Shown here piece by piece: positions 24,239 through 32,344 of a stretch of DNA of 64,000 bases. The position numbers and the translations under genes were made by a program. Position 1 is the first letter of the stretch. Every line of letters begins with the position of its first letter. The notes beneath the pieces are model-generated. The model was not told the DNA's origin, did no database searches, and was given only the letters and a program-made list of their open reading frames with translations. Source of the DNA: Flavobacterium frigoris PS1 (GTDB lineage: Bacteria; Bacteroidota; Bacteroidia; Flavobacteriales; Flavobacteriaceae); the NCBI RefSeq assembly GCF_000252125.1, contig NZ_AHKF01000025.1:1-64000 (forward strand), in the 5' to 3' direction.

Positions 24239-25873
24239 ATGGAAATACTATTTATTTACCTCCTTAAATCAAGTGGCTTAATAACTTTGTTCTTTCTGGC
24301 CTACTATTTTTTATTGCAAAAAGAAACCTTTTTCACCAGCAACCGTTGGTTTTTAATCGCAGGTTTAATCACTTCGGCGCTACTACCATTACTAGTTTTT
24401 ACAAAGACCATTTGGGTAGAAGCAAGTGCGACAGCAATTGACTGGTCACATATTCCCGCTGTAATTCCAATCAAAAAAAGCACGTATGAGATTGATTGGT
24501 TTTTGACGATAGGCATGATCTATACGCTTGGAATAATGGGCTTTTTGATCCGATTTGGATTGGATTATTACAGTTTAACCAAAGTGTTTAAAGGAAAAAC
24601 GATTCAACAGCAAGCCGATTTTAAGTTTATTGATGTGAATGAAAAACTAGCTCCTTTTTCGTTTTTTAACACCATTGTATACAATTCGGCTTTATATAGC
24701 AGAATGGAATTAGAAAATATTATTGAGCATGAAAAAGTGCATTCCGAACAAAAGCATACCGTTGACGTATTAGTAACACGTTTATTTAGCATCATGTTTT
24801 GGTTCAACCCCATAATTTGGCTGTACCAGAAAGCCATACTTCAAAATCTGGAGTTCATCGCAGACAGCGAAGCTCTATTGAAAATCTCAGACAAAAAAGC
24901 ATATCAAATCACGCTTTTGAAAATAACAACACACGAAAATTGTGTTGCCTTATCCAATCATTTTTATCAATCATTAATCAAAAAACGAATCGTTATGTTA
25001 AACAAAAATCAATCTAAAAAAAGCAACTCATGGAAGTATTTATCAATACTTCCGGCACTAATTGCCTTTGTATTTCTATTTCAAATCAATGTAGTCGCCC
25101 AGGAAAAAGTCAAAGAGACAAAATCGGTGACCGTGATCAAAAACAGTGCAGATATTGCAAATGGCAAGGAATCCAGTAATACCCACAATGATACAGTTAA
25201 GAAAACTGTAACTGTAAAAGTCATAAAAAATGGTGATACAGACGAAGATACAACTATCTATATTGATGGAAAAGAAGCAAGCCAAGCCGAGCTTGACGCA
25301 TTAGACGCTAATGCAGTTAAGACCATGGACGTTAATAAAAATGGACAAAGTTCTACTATAAAAATAATCACTAAAAATTCAGATCATATTCCAGATGAGA
25401 CTGAAATTTATATTGATGGTAAAAAAACGAGTAAAAAAGAGTTAGATGAATTGGATCCTAATATGATTGCACAAGTGGACGTGCAAAAATCGGATGCAAA
25501 TAATACTAAAAGAAATACGATTCGCGTAGTTACTAAAACTAGAACTCAAACTGAGAACAACGGAGATAAACCAAATCCTCCAACGCCACCACAATTTCCA
25601 AAAGGACCATTGCTTGCTGCCCCTCAGATGTCAAATTTACCTGCTGCTCCTAGTCCGCCTAAAAATATAAAAGATAGAAAATCGATGGCTGAGTTTGAAG
25701 AAAAAATGAAGGAATTCGAAAAAAAGATGGAGTCATTTGAGCCTGATATGACAGCCTATGAGAAAAAAATCGAGGAAATAATGGCCAAACGCGAAGCAAT
25801 ATTTGAAAAAGAAATGAAAAAATATGAAAAAGCAATGGAAAAATACAGAGAGGCGATAGAAAAAAATAACTAG
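24239..25873 (+). CDS. M56-family (BlaR1/MecR1-like) membrane metallopeptidase sensor
   Basis: About 544 residues from the ATG at 24239; an in-frame GTG at 24218 would add seven. Three N-terminal membrane helices flank a zinc protease region with EHEKVHSEQKH (HExxH) and EFIADSEAL, the M56 signature. A further helix (YLSILPALIAFVFLFQINVV, near residue 280) is followed by a periplasmic part. That part holds two copies of a short motif (TTIYIDGKEASQAELDALDA and TEIYIDGKKTSKKELDELDP), a Pro-rich linker, and a C-terminal Glu/Lys coiled coil (FEEKMKEFEKKMESFEPDM). No penicillin-binding domain is present, so the ligand sensed is not the BlaR1 one. A terminator follows. Confidence 0.88.
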   Translation: MEILFIYLLKSSGLITLFFLAYYFLLQKETFFTSNRWFLIAGLITSALLPLLVFTKTIWVEASATAIDWSHIPAVIPIKKSTYEIDWFLTIGMIYTLGIMGFLIRFGLDYYSLTKVFKGKTIQQQADFKFIDVNEKLAPFSFFNTIVYNSALYSRMELENIIEHEKVHSEQKHTVDVLVTRLFSIMFWFNPIIWLYQKAILQNLEFIADSEALLKISDKKAYQITLLKITTHENCVALSNHFYQSLIKKRIVMLNKNQSKKSNSWKYLSILPALIAFVFLFQINVVAQEKVKETKSVTVIKNSADIANGKESSNTHNDTVKKTVTVKVIKNGDTDEDTTIYIDGKEASQAELDALDANAVKTMDVNKNGQSSTIKIITKNSDHIPDETEIYIDGKKTSKKELDELDPNMIAQVDVQKSDANNTKRNTIRVVTKTRTQTENNGDKPNPPTPPQFPKGPLLAAPQMSNLPAAPSPPKNIKDRKSMAEFEEKMKEFEKKMESFEPDMTAYEKKIEEIMAKREAIFEKEMKKYEKAMEKYREAIEKNN

Positions 25874-25895
25874 TTTTCTCGTATTATACAAAAAG

Positions 25896-25927
25896 AAGAC
25901 GGTCTAGTTGTAGACCGTCTTTTTTTA
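25896..25927 (+). terminator. Intrinsic terminator of the BlaI/M56 operon
   Basis: Perfect 11-bp stem AAGACGGTCTA / TAGACCGTCTT, loop GTTG, then a T run. Confidence 0.9.
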
Positions 25928-25935
25928 TACCTTTG
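25928..25935 (+). promoter_or_regulatory. -7 box of the 46-residue mini-protein
   Basis: TACCTTTG is an exact TAnnTTTG match 17 bases before the ATG at 25953. Confidence 0.5.
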
Positions 25936-25952
25936 TCCAAAATAAAACACTT

Positions 25953-26093
25953 ATGTTCAAAATTTTAGCTCAAATCAATAAAGTACTCTTACCGAGTTTC
26001 AGCAAACAGCGAATGGATCTCGCCAAAGCCAAAAAATGGCAAATGGCAATCATCGGCTATCGTTATTACGTTACTACTCGTGCATTGAGTTAG
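25953..26093 (+). CDS. Conserved 46-residue basic mini-protein of Flavobacteriia
   Basis: 46 codons: MFKILAQINKVLLPSFSKQR, then MDLAKAKKWQMAIIGYRYYV and TTRALS. It is basic, with an amphipathic first half. Near-identical short ORFs next to apt are, as I recall, carried by many Flavobacteriaceae and are sometimes labelled SsrA-binding protein; that label is unsupported because SmpB is about 150 residues and has an OB fold. A promoter stands directly upstream. Its stop overlaps the stop region of the convergent apt gene by four bases. Function unknown. Confidence 0.75.
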   Translation: MFKILAQINKVLLPSFSKQRMDLAKAKKWQMAIIGYRYYVTTRALS

Positions 26094-26602
26094 TACTTTA
26101 TTGCCGCAAAAATATCATATCCCATTATTTTATCCCTTCCATTGAGGAAACTAAGTTCCATCAGGAAATTAAACTGAACGATTTCACCACCTAATTGCTC
26201 TACCAATTCGCAAACAGCTTTGGCCGTACCGCCAGTAGCAAGAACATCATCATGAATAAGCACTCTATCGCCTTTACGGATAGCATCCGTATGAATCTCT
26301 AGGGTATCCGAACCATATTCTAGTTCGTAAGAAGCTGAGATAGTATCGTAAGGCAACTTATTAGGTTTTCTGACAGGAACGAAGCCTACATTCAATTCTT
26401 GTGCGATTAGCATCCCGAAGAAAAAGCCACGACTCTCTACTCCGATTACCTTGTCTATTTTTTTATCTTTTAGCGATGAAACCAAAATTTCCAAGCATTC
26501 TTTTCTTGCTTTTGGGTCAATTAATAAGGGTGTAATGTCTTTAAACAAAATTCCTTCTTTTGGAAATCCCTGAATATCACGTATATAATTTTCTAACTGC
26601 AT
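26090..26602 (-). CDS. apt: Adenine phosphoribosyltransferase
   Basis: 170 residues, normal length. It converts adenine and PRPP to AMP in purine salvage. PRPP-binding signature VLIHDDVLATGGTAKAVCEL, family motif IGVESRGFFFGMLIAQEL, KPNKLPYDTI and the N-terminal LENYIRDIQGFPKEGILFKD. It is convergent with, and overlaps by four bases, the mini-protein gene. The tRNA-Arg gene lies upstream on the other strand. Confidence 0.96.
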   Translation of the reverse strand: MQLENYIRDIQGFPKEGILFKDITPLLIDPKARKECLEILVSSLKDKKIDKVIGVESRGFFFGMLIAQELNVGFVPVRKPNKLPYDTISASYELEYGSDTLEIHTDAIRKGDRVLIHDDVLATGGTAKAVCELVEQLGGEIVQFNFLMELSFLNGRDKIMGYDIFAAIKY

Positions 26603-26630
26603 TTTTTTTTATTTTTATGTTTAATTAGAC

Positions 26631-26660
26631 TTGCAATTTACACATTTATCCTTATCTTTG
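26631..26660 (+). promoter_or_regulatory. Promoter of tRNA-Arg
   Basis: TTG (26631-26633) and TATCTTTG (26653-26660) are spaced by 19 bases, an ideal Bacteroidota -33/-7 pair. Transcription would start near 26667, leaving a 50-base leader before the tRNA. Confidence 0.65.
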
Positions 26661-26716
26661 CACCCGCAAACACGTTGACACAACATTTATGAAAATAAAG
26701 CTTTGCAAAACAAAAA

Positions 26717-26790
26717 GGCCTTGTGGCGCAACTGAATAGCGCACTTGATTACGGCTCAAGAGGTTACTGGTTTGAATCCAGTCAAGGTCA
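26717..26790 (+). tRNA. tRNA-Arg (anticodon ACG)
   Basis: 74 bases form a full cloverleaf: acceptor GGCCTTG / CAAGGTC with discriminator A, anticodon stem CTTGA / TCAAG with loop TTACGGC (anticodon ACG), T-arm with GGTTTGAATCC. CCA is not encoded. The 3' 35 bases are also read antisense as the end of the serine recombinase, which marks this tRNA as the attachment site of the downstream element. Confidence 0.95.
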
Positions 26791-28306
26791 CTTTACGGGA
26801 CAAAGAGAAAAAACTCTCTTTTGTCCCGTTTTTTTTACGACTTAACTCATTGTTAATCATGTAGATACACTCAATTACCTTGTTTATCCTTGTGGTTTGT
26901 ACTTGCTCTCCACGAATTGTGAAATTTTCAGGGTAAATTAAACCAATTAGGTCCCTTGCCTCCGCCAAACTTGCATTGCTATAATTATTGTTTAGTCTAA
27001 TAAGATTTTCAATACCATTACTCAATAGCCCATCTATACTTTGTTTGTCATTACTTATTAGAGATAGTTCAAATTCTAACTTGATTATCTTTTCAGAATA
27101 ATCAAGTTTCATTACTCTGTAATCTGAAGGATCAATTTGCATTGTTGAAAGTAAATCCCTCGAATTACTTAATCTATTATTATAATCTTTTATCTGCTCT
27201 AAAATTCTTTGCTTCTCTTCACGTGCACTATCTGTTAAATCTCTATATGTTTCTATTAAGACAGCTGTATAGATTTTTTTTACCTCATGGAGCGGTTCGT
27301 ATGTTTTTAGATTCTCTGCAAAAACATCATTAGCTACTTCTGAGTTTATACGATATTTACATTCAGAATCACAATGATAATAGTAATAATATTTTGTACG
27401 CCCTTTACATTTACTTCCTAACAATTTTTTCCCGCATTTTGGACAAGTAAAGAATCCACGCAAAGGAAACTCCTCAATAGTTTCAATCTTAGTTCGATAA
27501 CTTCGGGATTTACCATCTAATACAGCTTGAACGTTATAAAATAAACCTTCTGAAATAATTGGCTGGTGTTGCCCTGATACAAACGTACTTTCCTCATCTT
27601 TATACTTTGGAATAAAGATTCTTCCACAATAAATAGGATTTCTTATTAGAAGCCAAAAGTTACTTTTTCCTCTTGTGTAACCTTTTTTCTTAGCCATAAT
27701 AAAAATTTGTTCTGTGCTGAATATTCCTTTAGCTATTTCCTCGAATGCCCATCGCATTATCGAAGCCTCTGGATCTTTCTGACAAATATATTTCTGACCG
27801 TCTTCTTTAGATTTATTTGCGTAACCAAATGGAGCTATACCCATATATCGCCCTTCTTTTTTTGCACGTCTCATCCCGTGAAATGTATTTAAGGCTCTTC
27901 TATCATTTTCTACCTCTGGAGCTGCAAGATAAAATGCTAACATCATTTTATTTTCAGGAATTGCTAAGTCTAACGGCTGTTCCATTGCCTGAGGTTCTAC
28001 TCCTAACTTTCGAAGTGTGCTTATCATTTGATAAGCATCGCCCGCATTTCTACTAAACCTATCCCATTTTGTAAAAAGAATAAAATCTATCTTGTTCTTA
28101 TACTTTTTTAAATTAAGCAGAAGTTTCTTCCATTGCGGGCGATTAAATGTCTTAGCTGAATGGTCTTCATAAATTACATCTCGGACTGCAATAAAGTTAA
28201 TATCACAGTATTTTCTGAGGACCTCCTCTTGATTTCTTTGGGAATATCCTCTATCTGCCTGTTCATCTGTACTTACCCGTATATATAGATCGGCTACTTT
28301 TTTCAT
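26756..28306 (-). CDS. Large serine recombinase (integrase of the element)
   Basis: 516 residues. The N-terminal resolvase domain has the catalytic serine in YIRVSTDEQ, followed by RPQWKKLLLNL, FTKWDRFSRNAGDAYQMI (catalytic arginines) and a recombinase domain (~160-300). A zinc ribbon follows (CPKCGKKLLGSKCKG ... YHCDSECKYR), then a coiled coil at ~350-440. This is the family that integrates phages and mobile elements. Its last 11 codons (VTLTGFKPVTS) are read from the complement of the tRNA-Arg 3' end, so the C-terminus is set by the attachment site. Its ATG overlaps the stop of a 53-codon gene upstream (ATGA). Confidence 0.92.
   Translation of the reverse strand: MKKVADLYIRVSTDEQADRGYSQRNQEEVLRKYCDINFIAVRDVIYEDHSAKTFNRPQWKKLLLNLKKYKNKIDFILFTKWDRFSRNAGDAYQMISTLRKLGVEPQAMEQPLDLAIPENKMMLAFYLAAPEVENDRRALNTFHGMRRAKKEGRYMGIAPFGYANKSKEDGQKYICQKDPEASIMRWAFEEIAKGIFSTEQIFIMAKKKGYTRGKSNFWLLIRNPIYCGRIFIPKYKDEESTFVSGQHQPIISEGLFYNVQAVLDGKSRSYRTKIETIEEFPLRGFFTCPKCGKKLLGSKCKGRTKYYYYYHCDSECKYRINSEVANDVFAENLKTYEPLHEVKKIYTAVLIETYRDLTDSAREEKQRILEQIKDYNNRLSNSRDLLSTMQIDPSDYRVMKLDYSEKIIKLEFELSLISNDKQSIDGLLSNGIENLIRLNNNYSNASLAEARDLIGLIYPENFTIRGEQVQTTRINKVIECIYMINNELSRKKNGTKESFFSLSRKVTLTGFKPVTS
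26795..26836 (+). terminator. Terminator of tRNA-Arg
   Basis: Stem ACGGGACAAAGAGA / TCTCTTTTGTCCCGT with one bulged T, followed by eight T on the plus strand. It lies inside the 3' end of the antisense recombinase gene. Confidence 0.75.
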
Positions 28307-28464
28307 GTTTGCAAATATTTAGATACAGCTATATTAGCTATTTTTTTCATAAACTCCAAAATTGCTTTAGCTTCTTCAACAGTTACATGTATACCCCCAG
28401 AATTAAGTATATTCATAGTTTGTGTCGGAGTAATTCTTCCTTTCTTGTTTAGTTTATTTTCCAT
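28303..28464 (-). CDS. 53-residue protein coupled to the serine recombinase
   Basis: 53 codons: MENKLNKKGRITPTQTMNIL, then NSGGIHVTVEEAKAILEFMK and KIANIAVSKYLQT. The stop TGA overlaps the recombinase ATG (ATGA), so the two are translationally coupled. The layout, a basic start, TPxQxxxIL, then EExAxxILEF and a terminal helix, recurs in small ORFs placed before serine recombinases in Bacteroidota elements, as I remember them. It may act as a recombination directionality factor or regulator; that is inference from position. Confidence 0.7.
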   Translation of the reverse strand: MENKLNKKGRITPTQTMNILNSGGIHVTVEEAKAILEFMKKIANIAVSKYLQT

Positions 28465-28485
28465 TATTTCCCTATTTTTATTTAC

Positions 28486-28512
28486 AAAAAAAGCCCGAAA
28501 ACGGGCTTTTTT
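28486..28512. terminator. Terminator between recombinase unit and transfer operon
   Basis: Stem AAAAAAGCCCG / CGGGCTTTTTT, loop AAAA, with T runs on both strands. On the minus strand it ends the long transcript coming from the tra genes. Confidence 0.85.
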
Positions 28513-28549
28513 ATTATTCTCAAAACAATCTTTTTTTTACTTGACATAT

Positions 28550-28828
28550 CTACAAATAAATCTTGCTCGCCTGATTTCTTTTAAAAGAGGGTTCGTACTT
28601 GATATAACCATACTCGCTTAACTCTCTTACACATTTATGATAAGTGGTTGATGCCGATATTTTTGCTATTCGCATAATTTCATAACTAAAAACCTGTATA
28701 GGACTAGCAAAACCCCTATCCTCACTATATTTCAATAAAGCGGCATACACACCAATATGCGTAATACTGATACGGTAATCTTTTTCAATAGCTGAAAAGA
28801 AATCTGATAAGGGTTTTAGACTTTCCAT
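28550..28828 (-). CDS. Small winged-helix DNA-binding protein of the element
   Basis: 92 residues. The central region ITHIGVYAALLKYSEDRGFA followed by YEIMRIAKISASTTYHKCVR and ELSEYGYIKYEPSF fits a helix-turn-helix with a winged end: first helix, turn at KISASTTYH, recognition helix, then beta wing. Proteins of this size and shape occur at the end of transfer operons in Bacteroidota conjugative elements. It may regulate transfer or excision. Its ATG is 6 bases after the stop of the next gene upstream, so it belongs to the tra operon. Confidence 0.65.
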   Translation of the reverse strand: MESLKPLSDFFSAIEKDYRISITHIGVYAALLKYSEDRGFASPIQVFSYEIMRIAKISASTTYHKCVRELSEYGYIKYEPSFKRNQASKIYL

Positions 28829-28834
28829 TATTTA

Positions 28835-29635
28835 TCATATTGAATTAGACTGCTTTTTTGTTCTTTTTTTTTCCTTAGGTATGTCAGGCTCTTCACTATC
28901 GATACTTGTCCCTCGTTTTTTACTATCCTGTTTAACGGAAACCTTCTCCCCTTCTTTCTGCTTCTTGCCTTTAGACTCTCGATTATCAATACGCTTCATA
29001 TTTGTATTGTAAACATTGATTGTCTTGAACTGGGGATTGACTTCAATAAATTGCTTGACCTCTTTGCCATCCTTCAAAAATGTAGCAGATTGAAGGTTTC
29101 CTTTTTTCAGAGATTCCATTAGATCTTCTTTGTATTTTGGAGTTTCTAATTCTTTTATAGGTAACTTACCTAGGGCAGCTTCAAGATCATAGCCATAATT
29201 CTGATGATACTGGTTTAGCTTGAAGTTACCATTGGTATCTGTTTCCTTAAAATCCATCTGCACCCAAGAATTATAAATCTGACCTTCTTTGTTAGTTAGT
29301 TCTTTATTGACTGCTCTACCTTCCATTAGATTATAGGCTTCTTTCATGGTAATATTACTCCCCCTATTGATATAGAAAGTCTGTTCTAGTGATTCTTTAG
29401 AATTGTCTTTTTGTAAATCGACCTTGTAAGAATTAAAAAAATACATTTCGCTCTGATCTGATTTTTTAAAACTTAATGTCGCTTTAGCTCGGTCTGTACC
29501 GTACAACACTTCATGGTTTAATGTGAAATTAGAGGTTTGTTGTTGCATTTTCTCCTTCAATTCTTTGTCCAAACCTTCTCCAAAACCAGTGTACTTAACC
29601 TGGTTACGCAAGTATTCAAAATTTTTCTCGTTCAT
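28835..29635 (-). CDS. DUF3945/DUF4099-like element protein
   Basis: 266 residues, soluble, charged. The stretch NGNFKLNQYHQNYGYDLEAA, then LGKLPIKELETPKYKEDLME and LKKGNLQSATFLKDGKEVKQ with FIEVNPQFKTINVYN resembles the DUF3945/DUF4099 module. That module is found in Bacteroidota conjugative elements, often next to topoisomerase genes. The C-terminal 50 residues are Lys-rich and probably disordered. Its role in transfer is unknown. It follows traN with a 26-base gap, in the same operon. Confidence 0.6.
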   Translation of the reverse strand: MNEKNFEYLRNQVKYTGFGEGLDKELKEKMQQQTSNFTLNHEVLYGTDRAKATLSFKKSDQSEMYFFNSYKVDLQKDNSKESLEQTFYINRGSNITMKEAYNLMEGRAVNKELTNKEGQIYNSWVQMDFKETDTNGNFKLNQYHQNYGYDLEAALGKLPIKELETPKYKEDLMESLKKGNLQSATFLKDGKEVKQFIEVNPQFKTINVYNTNMKRIDNRESKGKKQKEGEKVSVKQDSKKRGTSIDSEEPDIPKEKKRTKKQSNSI

Positions 29636-29661
29636 GATTCTTAAATTTAAATGATTACTAA

Positions 29662-30507
29662 TTATAGTTTAGGAAGGACCGTAAGCCTCAAAAGCTTTGT
29701 ATTTTTAAGTTGTAGCTCAATGTGCCTGCCTCCATTCTTTTCCATAAGTTGGATTACTAAGTGTTTTTTATCTGGAATCGTAAACTTGGGTAACGCAAAA
29801 ACAGTTGTTCCCTCAGATTCGCCATTAATTGTACTTAAGTAATTGTGAGTAAGAATTGGTATAATTTCTATTTCTTGCGATGCGGTTCGCTTTATTTTTC
29901 TGCTGTCGCGAATAAAAAATCGAAGCTGGTCTATATCATAATTTATTCTAGAATTGTTCACCACTCTTGTCTTATAATAAAGTATATCATCTCGTATATA
30001 GATTCCGTTTAATTGGAATTTAATCTCATACTTTTTCTTCATAGCACCAGCTATCTTATTCTTATGATAAAAAGCTAATTTGGAATAATTAATTAATTCC
30101 TCCTCGTTATCGCTCTGCTCTGAAAAGTAAATTTCAGGACTTTTTGACTTTACCTTGTCCATACTAAGGTTCAATTGTGGCGACTCCTCATCATAGTTTA
30201 CCACAAACGAATACAGCTTTGCATCTGCTGTGATCACCGTAAGGTTGGTCTGGTCAAACCCTTGCTGTGCCGCTTTAATATGCAATATGTTTTCCATCCC
30301 TTTCGCCTTCTGGGCTAAAACATCTTGACTTCCCTTGTCTACACTTTTAATAGTATAAGGAAACACGATAGTTGTAGTTTTTGAATACCCAATATATAGG
30401 GAATCTGACTCCATTTCTGCAAAATGATTTCTTTCCGTTTGCTGAGCAAAGGCTCCAATAGATACAACCCATAAAAATCCCATAAGTAATACATTAATTT
30501 TTTTCAT
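29662..30507 (-). CDS. traN: Conjugative transposon protein TraN (VirB9-like)
   Basis: 281 residues with signal peptide (MKKINVLLMGFLWVVSIGAFA). An N-terminal beta-rich part (YSKTTTIVFPYTIKSVDKGS, LHIKAAQQGFDQTNLTVIT) is followed by a second domain (GIYIRDDILYYKTRVVNNSR, INYDIDQLRFFIRD). This is the Bacteroidota TraN family. It forms part of the outer-membrane core of the type IV secretion apparatus, by analogy to VirB9. It follows traM closely, the standard CTnDOT order. Confidence 0.9.
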   Translation of the reverse strand: MKKINVLLMGFLWVVSIGAFAQQTERNHFAEMESDSLYIGYSKTTTIVFPYTIKSVDKGSQDVLAQKAKGMENILHIKAAQQGFDQTNLTVITADAKLYSFVVNYDEESPQLNLSMDKVKSKSPEIYFSEQSDNEEELINYSKLAFYHKNKIAGAMKKKYEIKFQLNGIYIRDDILYYKTRVVNNSRINYDIDQLRFFIRDSRKIKRTASQEIEIIPILTHNYLSTINGESEGTTVFALPKFTIPDKKHLVIQLMEKNGGRHIELQLKNTKLLRLTVLPKL

Positions 30508-30518
30508 GTTATTAGTTT

Positions 30519-31829
30519 TTAGTTTGATTCACTTTCTTTTTGGTTGTCATCGCGAAGTAATACTTGATAACCCGCCTTTAAAACCACTTTAACCAATTTT
30601 ACTTTTTTGCTTAATAGGCTTTTTGCCGCCTCTATTCCTGCTCCCGCAGCCTTTGCTCCCCAAGAATCATCAAGAGTCCCCATTCCTATGTTCTGCATGG
30701 AACGATCAGCAGTTGTTTTAGCAACATCTCGATTAATAGTACCCGGAATATAAATCCCCTCCAATCCGTCCATATCGTAAACAGAAAGTGCTACTGGATA
30801 CAAGGAAGTATTGTACCTAAGACTATTTATTTTGACAGTCAGTCGCTCCCCCTTTAAAGAAGCTATTCCAAACATAAAATTGTCTTTTGGTATCTCAACA
30901 CCATTAATATAAATAGCACTAGTAAGCCTTAATTTTACAGTAGCCCCATTAACGATCGTTTGCGTTTCATGAATAACAGCTGGTACTGTATTTTGAACAT
31001 CGACAGTACCTCCATTTTCATCCAAAGAATAAAATCCATTACGCTTGGATTGGCCATCAATTAAAAGATTATTTTTGGGCATGCTTTGTAATGAAGAAGC
31101 TATCTCTTCCATCGATTTGGAGCTGATCGTAAATACTTGTCCCCGATTTTCTTTCGAAACTTTTCTAAGTCTTTCCTTTACTCTATCAGGATGCTGAATA
31201 TCAAGTATGTTTTCAAGCATTCCGCTAAGTTGTTTTAATTCAGGGTCTTCAATTTCTTTCTGCTCATTCATAGAACTCATCATTTGTCCTAACCTATCAA
31301 TGTCGTCGGAATGCATATCTGATGTATTTGATATTACATTTTTACTCGAACCTTGATTTTGACCTGCAATTATAGTTGGGCTATCTATGGCCTTTTGTAG
31401 TGCTTCAAGTTTTTTATGAATCTTTTCTTCGTTTAAATCACGATACATAGCTGTATTTAATCCGCTGCGTCCATCGCTCTGCCTACTTTCTTTAAAAGTT
31501 GTATCCTCAGTAATTTCTGCTATAGCCCCATGAAAAGATTGCCTTAGATAATTCGGATCATTCTTAATGAGTTCATCCAACTTTGCTGAATCAATAGCAG
31601 CTTGTTCATAGTAATTCATCTTATCCAAGAACAGTCCATCTTTCAGGTTTGCATCAGGAAGCTTGGTATTAAAGCCTTTTTTTTCTGCTGTTTCTAAAGT
31701 GGAGGCATTCATTTCACCACCTCCTAGTATCCAAAACAGACATGTAATAAAGGGTAGCACCAAGAGCGGGAGCACTAGCAGCATCTTGCGCTGCCTTTGC
31801 ATTTTTAGTGATTCGGTTTTATGTTCCAT
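30519..31829 (-). CDS. traM: Conjugative transposon protein TraM (VirB10-like)
   Basis: 436 residues. One membrane helix near residues 12-32 (RKMLLVLPLLVLPFITCLFW). The long middle is Ser/Gln/Asp-rich. A C-terminal beta domain has VKLRLTSAIYINGVEIPKDN, VALSVYDMDGLEGIYIPG and a final helical region (SWGAKAAGAGIEAAKSLLS). The family spans the periplasm and links inner and outer rings like VirB10. Located between the TraL-like gene and traN in the normal order. Confidence 0.9.
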   Translation of the reverse strand: MEHKTESLKMQRQRKMLLVLPLLVLPFITCLFWILGGGEMNASTLETAEKKGFNTKLPDANLKDGLFLDKMNYYEQAAIDSAKLDELIKNDPNYLRQSFHGAIAEITEDTTFKESRQSDGRSGLNTAMYRDLNEEKIHKKLEALQKAIDSPTIIAGQNQGSSKNVISNTSDMHSDDIDRLGQMMSSMNEQKEIEDPELKQLSGMLENILDIQHPDRVKERLRKVSKENRGQVFTISSKSMEEIASSLQSMPKNNLLIDGQSKRNGFYSLDENGGTVDVQNTVPAVIHETQTIVNGATVKLRLTSAIYINGVEIPKDNFMFGIASLKGERLTVKINSLRYNTSLYPVALSVYDMDGLEGIYIPGTINRDVAKTTADRSMQNIGMGTLDDSWGAKAAGAGIEAAKSLLSKKVKLVKVVLKAGYQVLLRDDNQKESESN

Positions 31830-31884
31830 ATTATTTATTTTTAAATTGTGAGCTTTAATAATTCTCTACTACTACAAGGCTATC

Positions 31885-32331
31885 CTACAATCCAAGGCGG
31901 AACCTTAGAATGCTGTCCTGTACTCTTTTGCCAGTGGGACTGCGTCCTAAACTATCCATATATACTTGGAAACGGAGAAATCTTTCTAATTCCGTTTTGC
32001 TTAATGAGCTATTAAGTTGATTTTGTTTAGAATCGAATACTACTCTATTTGTTGGCCTACTGATCGGGCTGCGCTCTATGCTCTTGGAATCATTTCCATT
32101 GAGACTATCCACAATCAGATAAACATTGCCACCAACTGTAAATACTACAAAACAAAACAGTATTAGAATCCAACTTTTAGCCGATAAATGTGCCGTCTTC
32201 CGCTCCAGCCACACAACGCATTTATGCTGTAGCCAAAGATTAGCCTCATCGAATCGTTGGAATAAATAGCGCTCTTTACACTTAACGTCTTCAGCGCATT
32301 TCTTGCTCTTTCTTTTGAATGTGAATTTCAT
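31885..32331 (-). CDS. TraL-like single-helix transfer protein
   Basis: 148 residues: basic, cytoplasmic N-terminus with KEXK-type repeats, one membrane helix (SWILILFCFVVFTVGGNVYL, residues ~54-73), and a periplasmic tail of about 70 residues. It occupies the traL position between traK and traM of CTnDOT-type operons. Sequence is too diverged for a firm family match, so the name is based on position, size and topology. Confidence 0.65.
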   Translation of the reverse strand: MKFTFKRKSKKCAEDVKCKERYLFQRFDEANLWLQHKCVVWLERKTAHLSAKSWILILFCFVVFTVGGNVYLIVDSLNGNDSKSIERSPISRPTNRVVFDSKQNQLNSSLSKTELERFLRFQVYMDSLGRSPTGKRVQDSILRFRLGL

Positions 32332-32344
32332 AATCCATTCTTTT

